This document shows, piece after piece, positions 9,196-18,876 of a stretch of 64,000 nt of DNA. The notes beneath the pieces are model-generated. The model was not told the origin of the DNA, searched no databases, and was given only the letters and a program-made list of their open reading frames with translations. Both the position numbers and the translations under genes were made by a program. The stretch is from Mesobacillus harenae (lineage in GTDB: Bacteria > Bacillota > Bacilli > Bacillales > Cytobacillaceae): the NCBI RefSeq assembly GCF_013343715.1, contig NZ_JABUNR010000014.1, positions 79,667-143,666 on the forward strand, read 5' to 3'. Positions within the stretch are counted from its first letter, which is position 1; every line of letters begins with the position of its first letter.

Positions 9196-10038
9196 ATGAA
9201 AAGTAAAAAGGAACGTTTAGATATCCTCCTTGTTGAACGAGGCCTTGCCGAGACAAGGGAAAAAGCAAAGCGTGCTATTATGGCTGGAATTGTTTTTTCA
9301 AATGAAAACAGGCTGGACAAGCCGGGAGAGAAAATTAGCATCGATTTGCCGCTCACTGTAAAAGGGAATGTTCTTCCCTATGTGAGCAGAGGCGGGTTGA
9401 AGCTTGAAAAAGCACTTAAGGTCTTCAACCTTGATATTAAGGACAAAGTGCTTCTTGATATCGGTGCTTCCACAGGGGGGTTTACTGACTGTGCTCTCCA
9501 GCACGGAGCAAAAAAGTCTTACGCTTTGGATGTAGGCTATAATCAGCTTGCCTGGAAACTTAGGCAGGACGAGCGCGTAACGGTTATGGAACGAACTAAT
9601 TTCAGATATGTAACGCCTCAAGATCTGGATGGGGAGATGCCTAATCTGGCTTCAATAGACGTATCGTTCATATCCTTAAAATTGATCCTCCCCGTACTTA
9701 AAACTCTCCTTGTACCTGAAAGTGATGTGGTGGCCTTGGTAAAACCGCAATTTGAGGCGGGGAGAGCCCAGGTTGGAAAAAAGGGCATTGTCAGAGATCC
9801 GAAAGTACATGAGCAAGTAATTGACAAGATCATTCAGTTTGCATCAGCCGAGGACTATCAAGTAAAAAACTTATCATTTTCCCCCATTACAGGAGGAGAC
9901 GGCAATATCGAGTTTTTGCTTCATCTTAAGTGGGCTGGTGAAGGAAAAGGGAAGCAGATGTTGCCAGAATCGCCACTCGAGGTTGTACTTAAAGCCCATC
10001 AAGAATTTAAAGATAAAGTAAAGAAGACCGAAGAATAG
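9196..10038 (+). CDS. tlyA: TlyA-family rRNA 2'-O-methyltransferase (YqxC-like)
   Basis: A 280-residue protein with an N-terminal S4 RNA-binding domain (about 1-65; R-L-D-I-L-L-V-E-R-G-L-A) and a FtsJ-like SAM domain whose motif I reads L-D-I-G-A-S-T-G-G-F-T-D. Members methylate rRNA; the old label hemolysin is historical. K-P-Q-F-E-A-G and the late G-G-D-G-N-I-E-F blocks are family hallmarks. It starts three bases after the dxs stop, so it is in the same operon. Known synteny: precedes ahrC-recN in Bacillus. The rRNA target site is not predictable here. Confidence 0.9.
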   Translation: MKSKKERLDILLVERGLAETREKAKRAIMAGIVFSNENRLDKPGEKISIDLPLTVKGNVLPYVSRGGLKLEKALKVFNLDIKDKVLLDIGASTGGFTDCALQHGAKKSYALDVGYNQLAWKLRQDERVTVMERTNFRYVTPQDLDGEMPNLASIDVSFISLKLILPVLKTLLVPESDVVALVKPQFEAGRAQVGKKGIVRDPKVHEQVIDKIIQFASAEDYQVKNLSFSPITGGDGNIEFLLHLKWAGEGKGKQMLPESPLEVVLKAHQEFKDKVKKTEE

Positions 10039-10170
10039 GAAGCAGCCTATTTCCGGTCTTTTTTTATGGGAGTTCAATCTGGATGGTCAAGTAAGTGAAC
10101 CAGCAGGAGACGATTATATAACGCAGCTATTCCCTTTTAGGCTCTAATTAAAGACCAAAATCTGTTGCTC

Positions 10171-10202
10171 ATTATACATATATTGTTATATTTATGTATA
10201 AT
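10171..10202 (+). promoter_or_regulatory. Inverted repeat upstream of ahrC, candidate ArgR/AhrC operator
   Basis: ATTATACAT (10171-10179) and ATGTATAAT (10194-10202) form a perfect 9-bp inverted repeat about 105 bp before the ahrC ATG. The arms resemble ARG-box A/T palindromes, and TATAAT-like sequences lie within. Autoregulation is inferred, not shown. Confidence 0.35.
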
Positions 10203-10307
10203 TTGCCCGAAAGATTGTACATTATGGAAAAATCGGCTAACATAAAAGGACAAAAAGATTTTATTGAATGTTCCAGTGTTTTATTGATGATTATAGAGGT
10301 GATTAAG

Positions 10308-10757
10308 ATGAATAAAGGCCAGCGGCATATTAAAATTAGAGAAATCATAACAAACAATGATATTGAAACACAAGACGATCTTGTCGACCGATTAAAGAAT
10401 GCTGGGTATAATGTGACACAGGCAACTGTGTCAAGAGATATTAAAGAACTGCATCTTGTAAAAGTTCCACTGATGGATGGGAGATATAAATACAGCCTTC
10501 CCGCCGACCAACGATTCAATCCTTTGCAGAAGTTAAAAAGATCTTTGATGGATGCGTTTGTTCGAATTGACCATGCAGGGCATATGCTTGTTATGAAAAC
10601 ACTTCCTGGTAATGCCAATGCCATTGGGGCTTTAATCGATAATCTTGATTGGGAGGAAATTCTTGGGACCATTTGCGGTGATGATACGATATTAATCATA
10701 TGCAGGACACCAGAACACACGGAACTTATTTCCAATCGCTTTTTAGAAATGCTGTAA
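10308..10757 (+). CDS. ahrC: Arginine repressor/activator AhrC (ArgR family)
   Basis: Hexameric arginine-responsive DNA-binding protein that represses biosynthesis and activates catabolism of arginine. The 149 residues from this ATG match the family. Seen: the N-terminal winged helix with K-I-R-E-I-I near residue 10 and the recognition segment [13 protein letters not shown] near 40, and the C-terminal arginine-binding domain with [11 protein letters not shown] and the G-D-D-T-I-L-I-I motif. An upstream extension in frame to 10194 lacks a ribosome site; GAGGTGATTAAG precedes the chosen ATG. The recN start follows 16 bp after the stop. Confidence 0.95.
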   Translation: MNKGQRHIKIREIITNNDIETQDDLVDRLKNAGYNVTQATVSRDIKELHLVKVPLMDGRYKYSLPADQRFNPLQKLKRSLMDAFVRIDHAGHMLVMKTLPGNANAIGALIDNLDWEEILGTICGDDTILIICRTPEHTELISNRFLEML

Positions 10758-10773
10758 GGCGAGGTGTTAATCT

Positions 10774-12465
10774 TTGTTAAACGAATTATCAATAAGAAAT
10801 TTTGCGATTATTGAAGGACTCTCGGTCTCTTTTAAAAAGGGCCTTACAGTTTTAACTGGTGAAACAGGGGCAGGAAAATCCATTATTATTGATGCTGTTC
10901 ACCTGCTTGTTGGCGGCAGGGGTTCATCTGAATTTGTTCGCCACGGAGAAGACAAAGCTGAGATTGAAGGACTATTTTTCCTTGATACACTCCATCACCC
11001 CTGTTATAACAAGGCTAAGGAATTCGGAATTGAGATTGAAGATGGAATGATGGTGCTGCGTCGTGATATCGCAAGCAGCGGTAAAAGCGTCTGCAGGGTT
11101 AATGGGAAGCTTGTTACTATCGCTGTTTTAAGGGAAATCGGCTCCACCTTGATAGATATTCATGGCCAGCATGAACATCAGGAGTTAATGGATGAAACTA
11201 ATCATTTTATGCTCCTGGATCAATTTGGATCAGATGAAATATTCCCCGCGGTTAAAGAATATCTTCAGGTTTACCGAACGTACGAGCAGACTGAGAAAAA
11301 GTTGAAAAGCCTTAGTGAAAACGAGCAGCAAATGGCTCATAGGCTTGATTTAATCCAATTTCAGCTTACTGAAATACAGTCCGCCCAATTAAAGCTTAAT
11401 GAAGATACCGACCTTCTTGAAGAGAAAAGAAAGCTCGGCAATTTCGAAAAGATATATGAATCCATTCAAGGCAGCTATGGAGCGCTACAGGGCGATCAGA
11501 AGGGCCTTGATTGGATTGGCATGGTTATGGACAACCTCCAGGCTGCAGCTGATCTTGAGCCATCCTACAAAGAAATGTATGATGCCGTGGCGACTAGCTT
11601 TTATGCTCTTGAAGATACAGCTCACAATCTAAGAAACGAGCTCAATCAGCTGGAGTATGATCCGCAGCGCTTAAATGAAATAGAAGAACGCCTCAACGAG
11701 ATTAATCAACTCAAACGTAAGTATGGAAAAACGATTGAAGAAATATTGGAGTATTCTGCAACAATTGAAGAAGAGATAGAAACAATTGAAAACAAAGAAG
11801 TCCATATTGGTCAAATCGAAAAGGAACTTATCTCACTTAGGAAAGACCTTGCAATTGAAGCCAATAATCTTAGCAGTTTAAGGAAAAAGTGGGCAAAAAA
11901 GCTGACGAAACTAATTCTAAAAGAACTAAAAGACTTGTATATGGAGAAGACAGTCTTTGAAGTGAAATTTCATGCTGCACCGGAGACCTATACGAAAAAT
12001 GGGATGGATCGGATAGAATTTTATATCTCTACAAATCCTGGAGAACCATTAAAGCCGCTTTCAAAAGTTGCTTCAGGCGGAGAATTATCCCGTATTATGC
12101 TGGCGTTAAAAAGTATTTTTTCCAAACATCAGGGAGTTACGTCAATAATTTTTGATGAAGTTGATACCGGTGTCAGCGGAAGAGTGGCCCAGGCGATTGC
12201 AGAAAAGATTTATAAAGTATCAGTTGATTCACAGGTTCTTTGTATTTCTCACCTGCCGCAAGTTGCTGCTATGGCGGATACTCACCTCTATATTACCAAA
12301 ACAATTAAGAGCGGACGTACACGGACATCGGTTCTTCCGTTAAATGAAGCAGAAAAAATTAGGGAAATAGGCCGGATGATTTCTGGGGTAGAAATAACAG
12401 ATTTAACGAAGAAGCATGCGGAAGAGCTTTTACTCCTTGCGCATGACATGAAAACAGCAACTTGA
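10774..12465 (+). CDS. recN: DNA repair protein RecN
   Basis: SMC-like ATPase recruited early to double-strand breaks. The 563 residues are normal. Seen: N-terminal L-S-I-R-N-F-A-I-I, Walker A G-E-T-G-A-G-K-S near residue 30, a hinge/coiled-coil region with heptad-like Glu/Lys/Leu from about 150 to 370, the ABC signature L-S-K-V-A-S-G-G-E-L-S-R near 430, and Walker B I-I-F-D-E-V-D-T-G near 463. The start is TTG after GCGAGGTG. A terminator overlaps the stop codon. Confidence 0.96.
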   Translation: MLNELSIRNFAIIEGLSVSFKKGLTVLTGETGAGKSIIIDAVHLLVGGRGSSEFVRHGEDKAEIEGLFFLDTLHHPCYNKAKEFGIEIEDGMMVLRRDIASSGKSVCRVNGKLVTIAVLREIGSTLIDIHGQHEHQELMDETNHFMLLDQFGSDEIFPAVKEYLQVYRTYEQTEKKLKSLSENEQQMAHRLDLIQFQLTEIQSAQLKLNEDTDLLEEKRKLGNFEKIYESIQGSYGALQGDQKGLDWIGMVMDNLQAAADLEPSYKEMYDAVATSFYALEDTAHNLRNELNQLEYDPQRLNEIEERLNEINQLKRKYGKTIEEILEYSATIEEEIETIENKEVHIGQIEKELISLRKDLAIEANNLSSLRKKWAKKLTKLILKELKDLYMEKTVFEVKFHAAPETYTKNGMDRIEFYISTNPGEPLKPLSKVASGGELSRIMLALKSIFSKHQGVTSIIFDEVDTGVSGRVAQAIAEKIYKVSVDSQVLCISHLPQVAAMADTHLYITKTIKSGRTRTSVLPLNEAEKIREIGRMISGVEITDLTKKHAEELLLLAHDMKTAT

Positions 12466-12494
12466 AAAGCTATCCAAACTGGGTAGCTTTTTTA
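12465..12494 (+). terminator. Terminator after recN
   Basis: Stem AAAAGCTATCC / GGGTAGCTTTT with a short loop and a following T run. It begins at the last base of the recN stop and ends the tlyA-ahrC-recN region. Confidence 0.85.
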
Positions 12495-12522
12495 TTTATT
12501 TAAAGGTTATAAATGCTCCCTG

Positions 12523-12553
12523 TGAAGGCAAAATTAAAGATGTAGCCATTAGT
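12523..12553 (+). promoter_or_regulatory. Possible forespore sigma (SigF/SigG) promoter of spoIVB
   Basis: TGAAGG at 12523-12528 and CATTAGT at 12547-12553 are 18 bp apart and partly match the TGAATA / CATACTA type expected for spoIVB. There are several mismatches, so this is a weak call guided by the known forespore expression of the gene. Confidence 0.25.
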
Positions 12554-12591
12554 GTGTGTGTGTGGACTAGAAGCGAGGAGAGTGAAAAGGA

Positions 12592-13881
12592 TTGAGTAAA
12601 GAATTTCTCAGAAGGCTAATTGGTGGAATTCTCCTTGTTTCATTAATTGCAATCGGCTTCTCACAGCCCATGCAAAACTATTTATCGATTCCAAATGAAA
12701 TAACATTGTTTGAGGGGCAGGAACTGCAATATCCCAAATCAGTATCTGCCAACGCAACAGTTAGCATAGAAAATAACAGTGTAGCATTAAATCAGGACCG
12801 TCAAACTGTCTCGTTAGAAGCGAAGGAAAAAGGAAAGAATGAGATGGTTTTAGAGCTTGCCGGTTTCCCGATAAAAAAAGTTGATGTTAATGTATTAAAG
12901 AACTTCAAGGTTATACCCGGGGGACAGTCGATAGGTGTAAAACTTAATACAGTTGGAGTGCTTGTTGTGGGCCACCACCAAGTTGATTCTGCTGAAGGAA
13001 AGGTATCACCTGGCGAGAAGGCCGGTATAAAAATTGGGGATATAATCACTGAGATCAACGGAAACCCAATCGAAAATATGAGTGAAGTCGGACCGTTTGT
13101 CCAAGAATCTGGAAAAAAGGGAAAACCTTTAAAATTAGTGCTTAAACGTGAAAATGAAAAACTAGAAACGGAACTTCAGCCTGTACAAAATAAAGATGAA
13201 AGTTCCTATAAGCTTGGATTATATATCCGTGAATCTGCTGCAGGGATTGGAACGATGACGTTTTATCATCCGCAGTCTAAGAAATATGGTGCTTTAGGTC
13301 ATGTGATATCAGACATGGATACAAAAAAGCCAATTGTTGTAGAAGACGGGCAAATTGTCCGATCAACGGTAACAGCTATTGAAAAGGGAAGTAATGGAGA
13401 TCCTGGAGAAAAACTTGCCCGCTTTTCGTCTGATCGCGAAATAATTGGCAATATAACAAGAAACAGCCCCTATGGTATCTTTGGGAAATTAAACAAAAAT
13501 ATACAAAATAAAGTACTGGATAAGGCAATGCCAATATCATTGTCTCATCAAGTTAAAGAAGGACCAGCAAAAATATTGACTGTCGTCGACAATGATGAAG
13601 TAAACCTCTTCGACATTGAAATTGTCAGTACGATTCCGCAAAAGTTTCCTGCAACAAAAGGAATGGTTATCAAGGTAACCGATAAAAATCTCCTTCAAAA
13701 GACTGGGGGAATCGTCCAGGGAATGAGCGGCAGTCCTATCATACAGGATGGAAGGCTTGTCGGAGCTGTTACACATGTATTTGTTAACGATCCGACAAGC
13801 GGATACGGTGTCCATATCGAATGGATGCTGAATGAAGCTGGGATTGATATATATGAAAAACCACGGGAACAAGCAAGTTAA
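12592..13881 (+). CDS. spoIVB: SpoIVB peptidase (S55 family), sigma-K checkpoint protease
   Basis: Serine protease secreted from the forespore into the intermembrane space, where it cleaves SpoIVFA and triggers pro-sigma-K processing. It has 429 residues. Seen: an N-terminal membrane/signal segment (residues 8-24), a PDZ domain about 115-200 with [20 protein letters not shown], and the S55 domain whose catalytic serine lies in G-M-S-G-S-P-I near residue 380. The TTG start follows GCGAGGAGAG. Its position before spo0A is the standard Bacillus order. Confidence 0.95.
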   Translation: MSKEFLRRLIGGILLVSLIAIGFSQPMQNYLSIPNEITLFEGQELQYPKSVSANATVSIENNSVALNQDRQTVSLEAKEKGKNEMVLELAGFPIKKVDVNVLKNFKVIPGGQSIGVKLNTVGVLVVGHHQVDSAEGKVSPGEKAGIKIGDIITEINGNPIENMSEVGPFVQESGKKGKPLKLVLKRENEKLETELQPVQNKDESSYKLGLYIRESAAGIGTMTFYHPQSKKYGALGHVISDMDTKKPIVVEDGQIVRSTVTAIEKGSNGDPGEKLARFSSDREIIGNITRNSPYGIFGKLNKNIQNKVLDKAMPISLSHQVKEGPAKILTVVDNDEVNLFDIEIVSTIPQKFPATKGMVIKVTDKNLLQKTGGIVQGMSGSPIIQDGRLVGAVTHVFVNDPTSGYGVHIEWMLNEAGIDIYEKPREQAS

Positions 13882-13967
13882 AAAGAAAAGCTGCTAATCA
13901 TTAAACGTTCCGTTATGAGGAGATACAGTCAAATTTTTATTATAGAAAGCACCCTACAGTAGAACCA

Positions 13968-14010
13968 ATAAAAGCCGTTGATTTCATATACTGAAATCAA
14001 CGGCTTTTAT
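13968..14010. terminator. Terminator downstream of spoIVB
   Basis: A near-perfect palindrome with AAAAGCCGTTGATTTCA on the left and its complement on the right around TATAC, ending in TTTTAT. Its symmetry allows function on both strands. Confidence 0.85.
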
Positions 14011-14021
14011 TCTTTCGCCAT

Positions 14022-14373
14022 TGTCGAACTGCGACATCACTGTCACTCTAATAAATACAATTTGTTATTCGGCTCGAGCTGTGCCTCCCGTTCGTCCCTG
14101 CCTTGGGGGTATCACCGTCTCACTATAAAGCGGGAAGCTGTTTCTTTTCCGAAAGCTGAAGAGTGTCCAGCGGAAAGCGAGCCATGTTTACGATTAGCAT
14201 CAATCAAGCTAAAAAGAGAGCCTATTTTAAAGAATATTCGACAAAATCTAATGCTATTCCTTGTCAAATTGCGAAAATAGTCGAAAGCGAGAGAAATACA
14301 AAGCAATTAGAAGAAAAAGCGTCTTTTTTAAGAAAAATTAAAAAATAAAAGGAATTTGGGTTGCATTGTCGAA
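14022..14373. promoter_or_regulatory. Cluster of Spo0A boxes upstream of spo0A
   Basis: Three exact TGTCGAA cores occur: plus strand 14022-14028, minus strand 14237-14243 (extended AGATTTTGTCGAATATT) and plus strand 14367-14373. A one-mismatch copy (TAGTCGAA) lies near 14278. This fits autoregulation by phosphorylated Spo0A, known from B. subtilis. The same 570-bp gap contains no convincing gene; a short frame at 14163-14348 has no ribosome site. Confidence 0.65.
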
Positions 14374-14375
14374 TT
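14350..14375 (+). promoter_or_regulatory. Sigma-H promoter (Ps) of spo0A
   Basis: AGGAATTT (14350-14357) and GTCGAATT (14368-14375) match the sigma-H pattern RnAGGAWWW and RnnGAATWW. The downstream element overlaps an exact Spo0A box. It lies about 70 bp upstream of the GTG start. Confidence 0.7.
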
Positions 14376-14446
14376 AGTAATTTACAATAGAATTATTGAG
14401 AATAGAAAATAATTGAAGATAACAGGATTCGAGGAGGAACTATTCA

Positions 14447-15232
14447 GTGAATAAAATAAAGGTTTGTGTAGTGGATGACAACAGAGAATTGGTAGGGTTG
14501 CTGGAGGAGTATATCTCTTCTCAGGATGATATGGAAATTACAGGGGTGGCACACAACGGACAAGACTGCCTTGAAATGTTAGAAGATGCAGATCCTGATG
14601 TTCTGCTTTTAGATATAATCATGCCTCATTTGGATGGGTTAGCCGTTTTAGAAAAGCTGCGTGATATGAAGCAAGGGATGATTCCAAACGTCATTATGCT
14701 CACAGCATTTGGTCAGGAAGACGTAACAAAAAAGGCTGTAGAACTAGGGGCTTCCTATTTTATTCTTAAACCATTTGATATGGATAACCTTGGAGGCCAT
14801 ATCCGCCAAGTAAGTGGTAAAGGCAAGGTTGTTGCTAGAAAGTCCTCCTCCTCGTATCGATCAGCAGAACAGAAGCCGAGAAACCTTGATGCGAACATTA
14901 CTAGCATTATTCATGAAATTGGTGTGCCAGCCCATATTAAGGGTTATCAATACTTAAGAGAAGCAATTTCGATGGTTTACAACGATATCGAGCTGCTTGG
15001 CTCTATTACTAAGGTTTTATATCCTGACATTGCCAAAAAGTTTAACACAACTGCCAGCAGGGTTGAACGTGCTATCCGTCATGCAATAGAAGTGGCCTGG
15101 AGCCGTGGCAATATTGATTCAATATCCTCGTTATTTGGCTATACAGTCAGCATGACAAAAGCAAAGCCCACTAACTCCGAATTTATTGCAATGGTGGCTG
15201 ACAAGCTTCGATTAGAGCATAAAGCTTCTTGA
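14447..15232 (+). CDS. spo0A: Sporulation master regulator Spo0A
   Basis: Response regulator at the end of the sporulation phosphorelay. The 261 residues are typical. Seen: receiver domain 1-120 with the acidic pocket V-V-D-D-N, the phospho-acceptor Asp in L-L-L-D-I-I-M-P near residue 56, conserved Thr in L-T-A-F and Lys in L-K-P-F, a linker with Ser/Arg-rich hinge near 130, and the C-terminal effector domain with the Spo0A-specific recognition helix [12 protein letters not shown]. The GTG start follows GAGGAGGAAC. A Sigma-H promoter and 0A boxes lie upstream. Confidence 0.97.
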   Translation: MNKIKVCVVDDNRELVGLLEEYISSQDDMEITGVAHNGQDCLEMLEDADPDVLLLDIIMPHLDGLAVLEKLRDMKQGMIPNVIMLTAFGQEDVTKKAVELGASYFILKPFDMDNLGGHIRQVSGKGKVVARKSSSSYRSAEQKPRNLDANITSIIHEIGVPAHIKGYQYLREAISMVYNDIELLGSITKVLYPDIAKKFNTTASRVERAIRHAIEVAWSRGNIDSISSLFGYTVSMTKAKPTNSEFIAMVADKLRLEHKAS

Positions 15233-15273
15233 AAGCAATAATTTAATAAACTTTTTGAACTTATACTTTATCT

Positions 15274-15308
15274 AGAGTCCAGTAAATCATTGGTTTATTG
15301 GGCTTTTT
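15274..15308 (+). terminator. Terminator after spo0A
   Basis: AGTCCAGTAAA pairs with TTTATTGGGCT (one G-T pair) and is followed by five Ts. Confidence 0.75.
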
Positions 15309-15392
15309 AACGTGAATGGTACCCAATAAGGAAACATATGTTAAAATAATCTCAAAAATAGTGATTACTTTATTATGAAAGGGAGTATCAGA

Positions 15393-16145
15393 GTGACGCT
15401 TATTTTTGCTCACCGCGGCTATGCCGCCGCCTTTCCTGAAAACACCATGAAAGCATTTAGGGAGGCAGAAAAAGCTAGTGCAGATGGTATTGAACTAGAT
15501 GTTCAGCTGACAAAAGACGGTGAGGTCGTCGTCATCCATGATGCTAAAGTCGATAGAACGACGGATGGAAAGGGGTATGTAAAAAATTTCGAATACAAAG
15601 AACTAAAAAAGCTAAATGCCGCCTATAAAAATGAATCTATAGAGATGGAGCCGATTCCTTCCTTGCGAGACGTACTTGGCTGGCTGGCAGAAAATAACCT
15701 TATCTGTAACATTGAAATAAAAAGCGGATCTGCTGCTCCAGGTGAGTTAGAAGAAAAAGTCATTAAAATGGTAAGGGAGTTTAAATTGATTGACCGTATT
15801 ATTATATCCTCTTTTAATCATTACAGCATTGTATACTGCTTTCGTTTGGCTCCTGATATAGAGATTGCTCCTCTTTTGGCTGAGGGATTATACATGCCAT
15901 GGGTTTATGCTGAATCTATTCAGGCCAAAGGCTTTCACCCCCACTATGCCGCAGCTCCAAATGAGATTATTAAGGCGTCTTTGGAAAATAATATCTCGAT
16001 CAGGCCTTATACTGTAAATAAAGAGTCTGATATGAGAAGACTTTTTGGTGAAGGCTGTACAGCACTTATCACGGATGACCCTGTGAAAGCATTCAAAATT
16101 CGAAAAGAAACGATTAGTAGCGCAAACAACAATAAAAGACCATGA
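15393..16145 (+). CDS. yqiK: Glycerophosphodiester phosphodiesterase (YqiK-like)
   Basis: Hydrolyses glycerophosphodiesters to glycerol-3-phosphate and an alcohol. 250 residues from GTG 15393, chosen because GGGAG lies nine bases upstream; an ATG at 15375 precedes that site. Seen: catalytic H-R-G near residue 7 and P-E-N-T, then the metal-binding E-L-D-V-Q-L and V-I-H-D triad region, and I-E-I-K. There is no signal peptide, so it is probably cytosolic, unlike the secreted GlpQ. It follows spo0A as yqiK does in B. subtilis. The terminator overlaps its stop. Confidence 0.9.
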   Translation: MTLIFAHRGYAAAFPENTMKAFREAEKASADGIELDVQLTKDGEVVVIHDAKVDRTTDGKGYVKNFEYKELKKLNAAYKNESIEMEPIPSLRDVLGWLAENNLICNIEIKSGSAAPGELEEKVIKMVREFKLIDRIIISSFNHYSIVYCFRLAPDIEIAPLLAEGLYMPWVYAESIQAKGFHPHYAAAPNEIIKASLENNISIRPYTVNKESDMRRLFGEGCTALITDDPVKAFKIRKETISSANNNKRP

Positions 16146-16168
16146 TCCTCAGATCATGGTCTTTTATT
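16131..16168. terminator. Shared bidirectional terminator between yqiK and yqzF
   Basis: AATAAAAGACCATGATC and its exact complement flank a CTCA loop, so both convergent genes gain a stem followed by T residues. The stem overlaps the 3' ends of both coding sequences. Confidence 0.9.
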
Positions 16169-16414
16169 GTTTGGTTGGTTATCAGTTTTGAAGCGGGCTT
16201 GAACTTTGTTTTTTTTACGGTCGCGATGTAAAACAAAACCGGCAATAAAGCCGAGGCCAATAATGAATAAGAGCAAACCGATGACAAATTGAAGTGCTAA
16301 ATTACCAAATGGAATTTGTTGAATACCAAAAACCATATCTCGCATTAGTTTAATCCCATATGCGGCTAAAAAGCCGGGAATCAATAAGATGATTAAGGCA
16401 ATTATTCTAGACAT
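16154..16414 (-). CDS. yqzF: DUF2627 small membrane protein (YqzF-like)
   Basis: An 86-residue protein with two hydrophobic helices (about 3-22 and 38-62) separated by a short loop and a basic tail (H-R-D-R-K-K-N-K). The start is placed at the internal ATG because AGAGGA precedes it; the 16 extra N-terminal codons lack a ribosome site. Convergent with yqiK and lying between the spo0A and bkdR loci, as in B. subtilis. No function is known. Confidence 0.8.
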   Translation of the reverse strand: MSRIIALIILLIPGFLAAYGIKLMRDMVFGIQQIPFGNLALQFVIGLLLFIIGLGFIAGFVLHRDRKKNKVQARFKTDNQPNNKRP

Positions 16415-16574
16415 ATCTAAGTCCTCTCTAAGAAATGAGCCAATAATAAAATGATAAGACATTAGAGATATTTGTCAAGCTGTAAAAAAGACTTTAAAAT
16501 AATAGTGAAATAAATTGCATACTTAAGATTAAAAATACGCAAAAAATTTCACGAAAGAGCAAAGGGTGTTAAGA

Positions 16575-18644
16575 ATGCAAAATGTATTGATTGTTGGTGC
16601 TGGAAAAGGCGGTACAGCCGTTTTAAAAATATTAACAGAAACGGCTGTCTTAAAAGTAATAGGTGTTGTGGATCTGAAACCGGATGCACCAGGGTTGAAA
16701 TTAGCAACTGCCGAGGGTATACAGACGGGGAATGACTGGCGGCCATTCTTAGCCCATGATATAGACATTATTATCGAAGTGACAGGTAAGGAAAACGTTT
16801 TTCGGGATCTAAGAGATTCCCGTGGAAAAAACACCGTTTTAATTCCGGGCAGTGTGGCCTTTATGATTGCAAAGCTTTTAGAAGAAAAGGAAGACTTAAT
16901 TTCTAGGCTGCAAAATACTACTTATAAACATGATCTGATTTTTAATTCGACTGATGATGGAATGGTTGTTATTGATCCTCAAGGAATTGTCACCTTATTT
17001 AACCGAAGTGCTGAAAAAATTATTGGTATTAGCCAGGTTGAAGCAATTGGCCGCCATATTTTACAGAGCATCCCTTCCAGCCAGCTGCCTCGTATCCTTA
17101 CTTCAAGGAGAATTGAAGCAAACCAGGAACTGGTCCTTGCAAATGGCTCCAAGATTATTACCACCAGAATCCCTATTATCGATGAGACGAATCAAGTGAT
17201 AGGGGCTTTTTCGGTATTTAAGGATATAACTGAAGTTGTTAACCTTGCAAAAGAACTCACCAATTTGAAGGAAATACAAACCATGCTTCAAGCAATTATC
17301 AATTCAAGTGAAGAAGCAATTTCTGTTGTTGATGAAAATGGAAGAGGAATTTTAATTAACCCAGCCTATTCAAGAATCACGGGTCTAAGTGAAGATCAAA
17401 TAATTGGCAAGCCTGCAACAGCTGATATTTCCGAAGGGGAAAGCATGCACATGAAGGTACTTCAGAACCGGAGGCCGATAAGAGGAACAGCTATGCGAGT
17501 AGGACCGAATAAACGCGAAGTTGTGGTAAACGTTGCACCTGTAATTGTGGATGGAAAGCTAAAGGGCAGTGTTGGGGTTATTCATGACATGTCAGAAATT
17601 AAAAGTTTAAATAGGGAGCTCAGCCGCGCTCGCCAAATCATTAGGACGCTAGAAGCAAAGTACTCCTTTCAGGATATCCTGGGGGACTCGGAAGAAATGA
17701 CAATTGCAGTGGAACAGGCGAAGCTAGGAGCTAAGACCCCTGCTACAGTCCTGCTGAGGGGCGAGTCAGGAACAGGCAAAGAACTATTCGCCCATGCGAT
17801 TCATAATGCCAGCGACAGGAAGTACAATAAATTTATACGGGTTAATTGTGCGGCCATTTCGGAAACGCTATTGGAGAGTGAGCTTTTTGGTTATGAAGAG
17901 GGAGCTTTTTCAGGAGCAAAAAGGGGCGGCAAAAGAGGATTTTTTGAAGAAGCTAATAATGGGAGTATCTTTCTCGATGAAATAGGTGAATTGCCAGCTA
18001 ATACTCAAGCCAAGCTTCTAAGAGTTCTGCAAGAACAAGAGATTGTCCGAGTGGGAGGAACGAAGCCAGTTTCAATCAACGTCCGAGTTATTGCAGCTAC
18101 CAATGTAAACCTTGAAAAAGGTATAGCTAATGGCACTTTTCGTGAAGATTTATATTATCGGCTCAGCAGAATGCCTATTCACATTCCTCCTCTTAGGAGA
18201 CGCAAGAAGGATATCCCGCTGATTTCGGAAAGACTTATTATGAAAATTAATCAGGATTACGGGAGAAATGTAGATGGAGTTTCAGATTCGGGGCTGCAAA
18301 GACTGATGGATTATGATTGGCCGGGAAATGTACGGGAATTAGAAAATATTCTGGGAAGGGCCATTATATTTATGGGCTACAATGAGACTATCATAACTGA
18401 CTCACATCTTCCGGAACTTAAAAGCATTCATCATAAAGATACAGAAATGAAGTTTGAACAAATGCCCCCGCATCAGGAATCTCTGGCCGTTTTAATGGAC
18501 AAACATGAAAAAGCGATCCTAATCCAAGCATTAAGCCAACACAAAGATAATAAAACTTTAACAGCCAAGACTTTAGGAATTTCTGTCCGCAGTTTGTATT
18601 ATAAACTCGAAAAGTTCGGTCTTGCAAAGAATAGCATGCAATAA
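16575..18644 (+). CDS. bkdR: Sigma-54-dependent activator BkdR
   Basis: Enhancer-binding activator of the bkd operon. 689 residues from the ATG after AAAGGGTG; a GTG three codons earlier is possible. Seen: a Rossmann-like N-terminal domain ([12 protein letters not shown]), two PAS domains (about 120-230 and 240-350), the AAA+ domain with Walker A G-E-S-G-T-G-K-E near 400 and Walker B F-L-D-E-I-G-E-L, and a Fis-type helix-turn-helix at the end ([13 protein letters not shown]). The sigma-54 contact loop reads G-A-F-S-G-A instead of the usual G-A-F-T-G-A, a conservative change. It lies directly upstream of a -24/-12 promoter that it presumably activates. Confidence 0.94.
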   Translation: MQNVLIVGAGKGGTAVLKILTETAVLKVIGVVDLKPDAPGLKLATAEGIQTGNDWRPFLAHDIDIIIEVTGKENVFRDLRDSRGKNTVLIPGSVAFMIAKLLEEKEDLISRLQNTTYKHDLIFNSTDDGMVVIDPQGIVTLFNRSAEKIIGISQVEAIGRHILQSIPSSQLPRILTSRRIEANQELVLANGSKIITTRIPIIDETNQVIGAFSVFKDITEVVNLAKELTNLKEIQTMLQAIINSSEEAISVVDENGRGILINPAYSRITGLSEDQIIGKPATADISEGESMHMKVLQNRRPIRGTAMRVGPNKREVVVNVAPVIVDGKLKGSVGVIHDMSEIKSLNRELSRARQIIRTLEAKYSFQDILGDSEEMTIAVEQAKLGAKTPATVLLRGESGTGKELFAHAIHNASDRKYNKFIRVNCAAISETLLESELFGYEEGAFSGAKRGGKRGFFEEANNGSIFLDEIGELPANTQAKLLRVLQEQEIVRVGGTKPVSINVRVIAATNVNLEKGIANGTFREDLYYRLSRMPIHIPPLRRRKKDIPLISERLIMKINQDYGRNVDGVSDSGLQRLMDYDWPGNVRELENILGRAIIFMGYNETIITDSHLPELKSIHHKDTEMKFEQMPPHQESLAVLMDKHEKAILIQALSQHKDNKTLTAKTLGISVRSLYYKLEKFGLAKNSMQ

Positions 18645-18684
18645 GTTGCGCAATGTGCAAAATGTTGCATGGTTTTTCGTGCAT
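18645..18684 (+). promoter_or_regulatory. Candidate BkdR upstream activating sequence
   Basis: A dyad-rich stretch with TTGCGCAA, TGTGCAAA, TGTTGCA and CGTGCA half-sites just after the bkdR stop and 30-70 bp before the sigma-54 promoter. The repeated TGCA core suggests binding of a dimeric activator. The spacing is short for a typical enhancer, so this is tentative. Confidence 0.35.
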
Positions 18685-18712
18685 TAATAAAGCGATTACA
18701 CAGTTTACTGTT

Positions 18713-18729
18713 TTGGCATGCTTCTTGCA
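18713..18729 (+). promoter_or_regulatory. Sigma-54 (SigL) -24/-12 promoter of the bkd operon
   Basis: TTGGCATG, four bases, TTGCA: the invariant GG (18715-18716) and GC (18727-18728) are 12 bp apart, an almost ideal -24/-12 element. It lies about 150 bp before the ptb start. Confidence 0.9.
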
Positions 18730-18876
18730 TATTGTTACATCGAATGAAGATTTTATAAGTAATGAATTCAAAATCGAGGAAACTAGCTCGTGCTCATTCT
18801 TTTTTACGCAATTTGCGTTATAAAGCAGCCTATGGCAGGGACACCAGCGTTCGTTATAGAAAGGGTTGATGGAGAA

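Noticed and set aside
10172..10792. Minus-strand frame of 206 codons opposite ahrC
   Set aside because: Shadow of a well-supported gene on the plus strand.
13978..14348. Short frames between spoIVB and spo0A
   Set aside because: They overlap a terminator, Spo0A boxes and repeat-like sequence, and lack ribosome sites.
18790..18876. Longer N-terminus for ptb
   Set aside because: The first 29 codons lie close to the sigma-54 start region, do not look like the family and would exceed the normal length.
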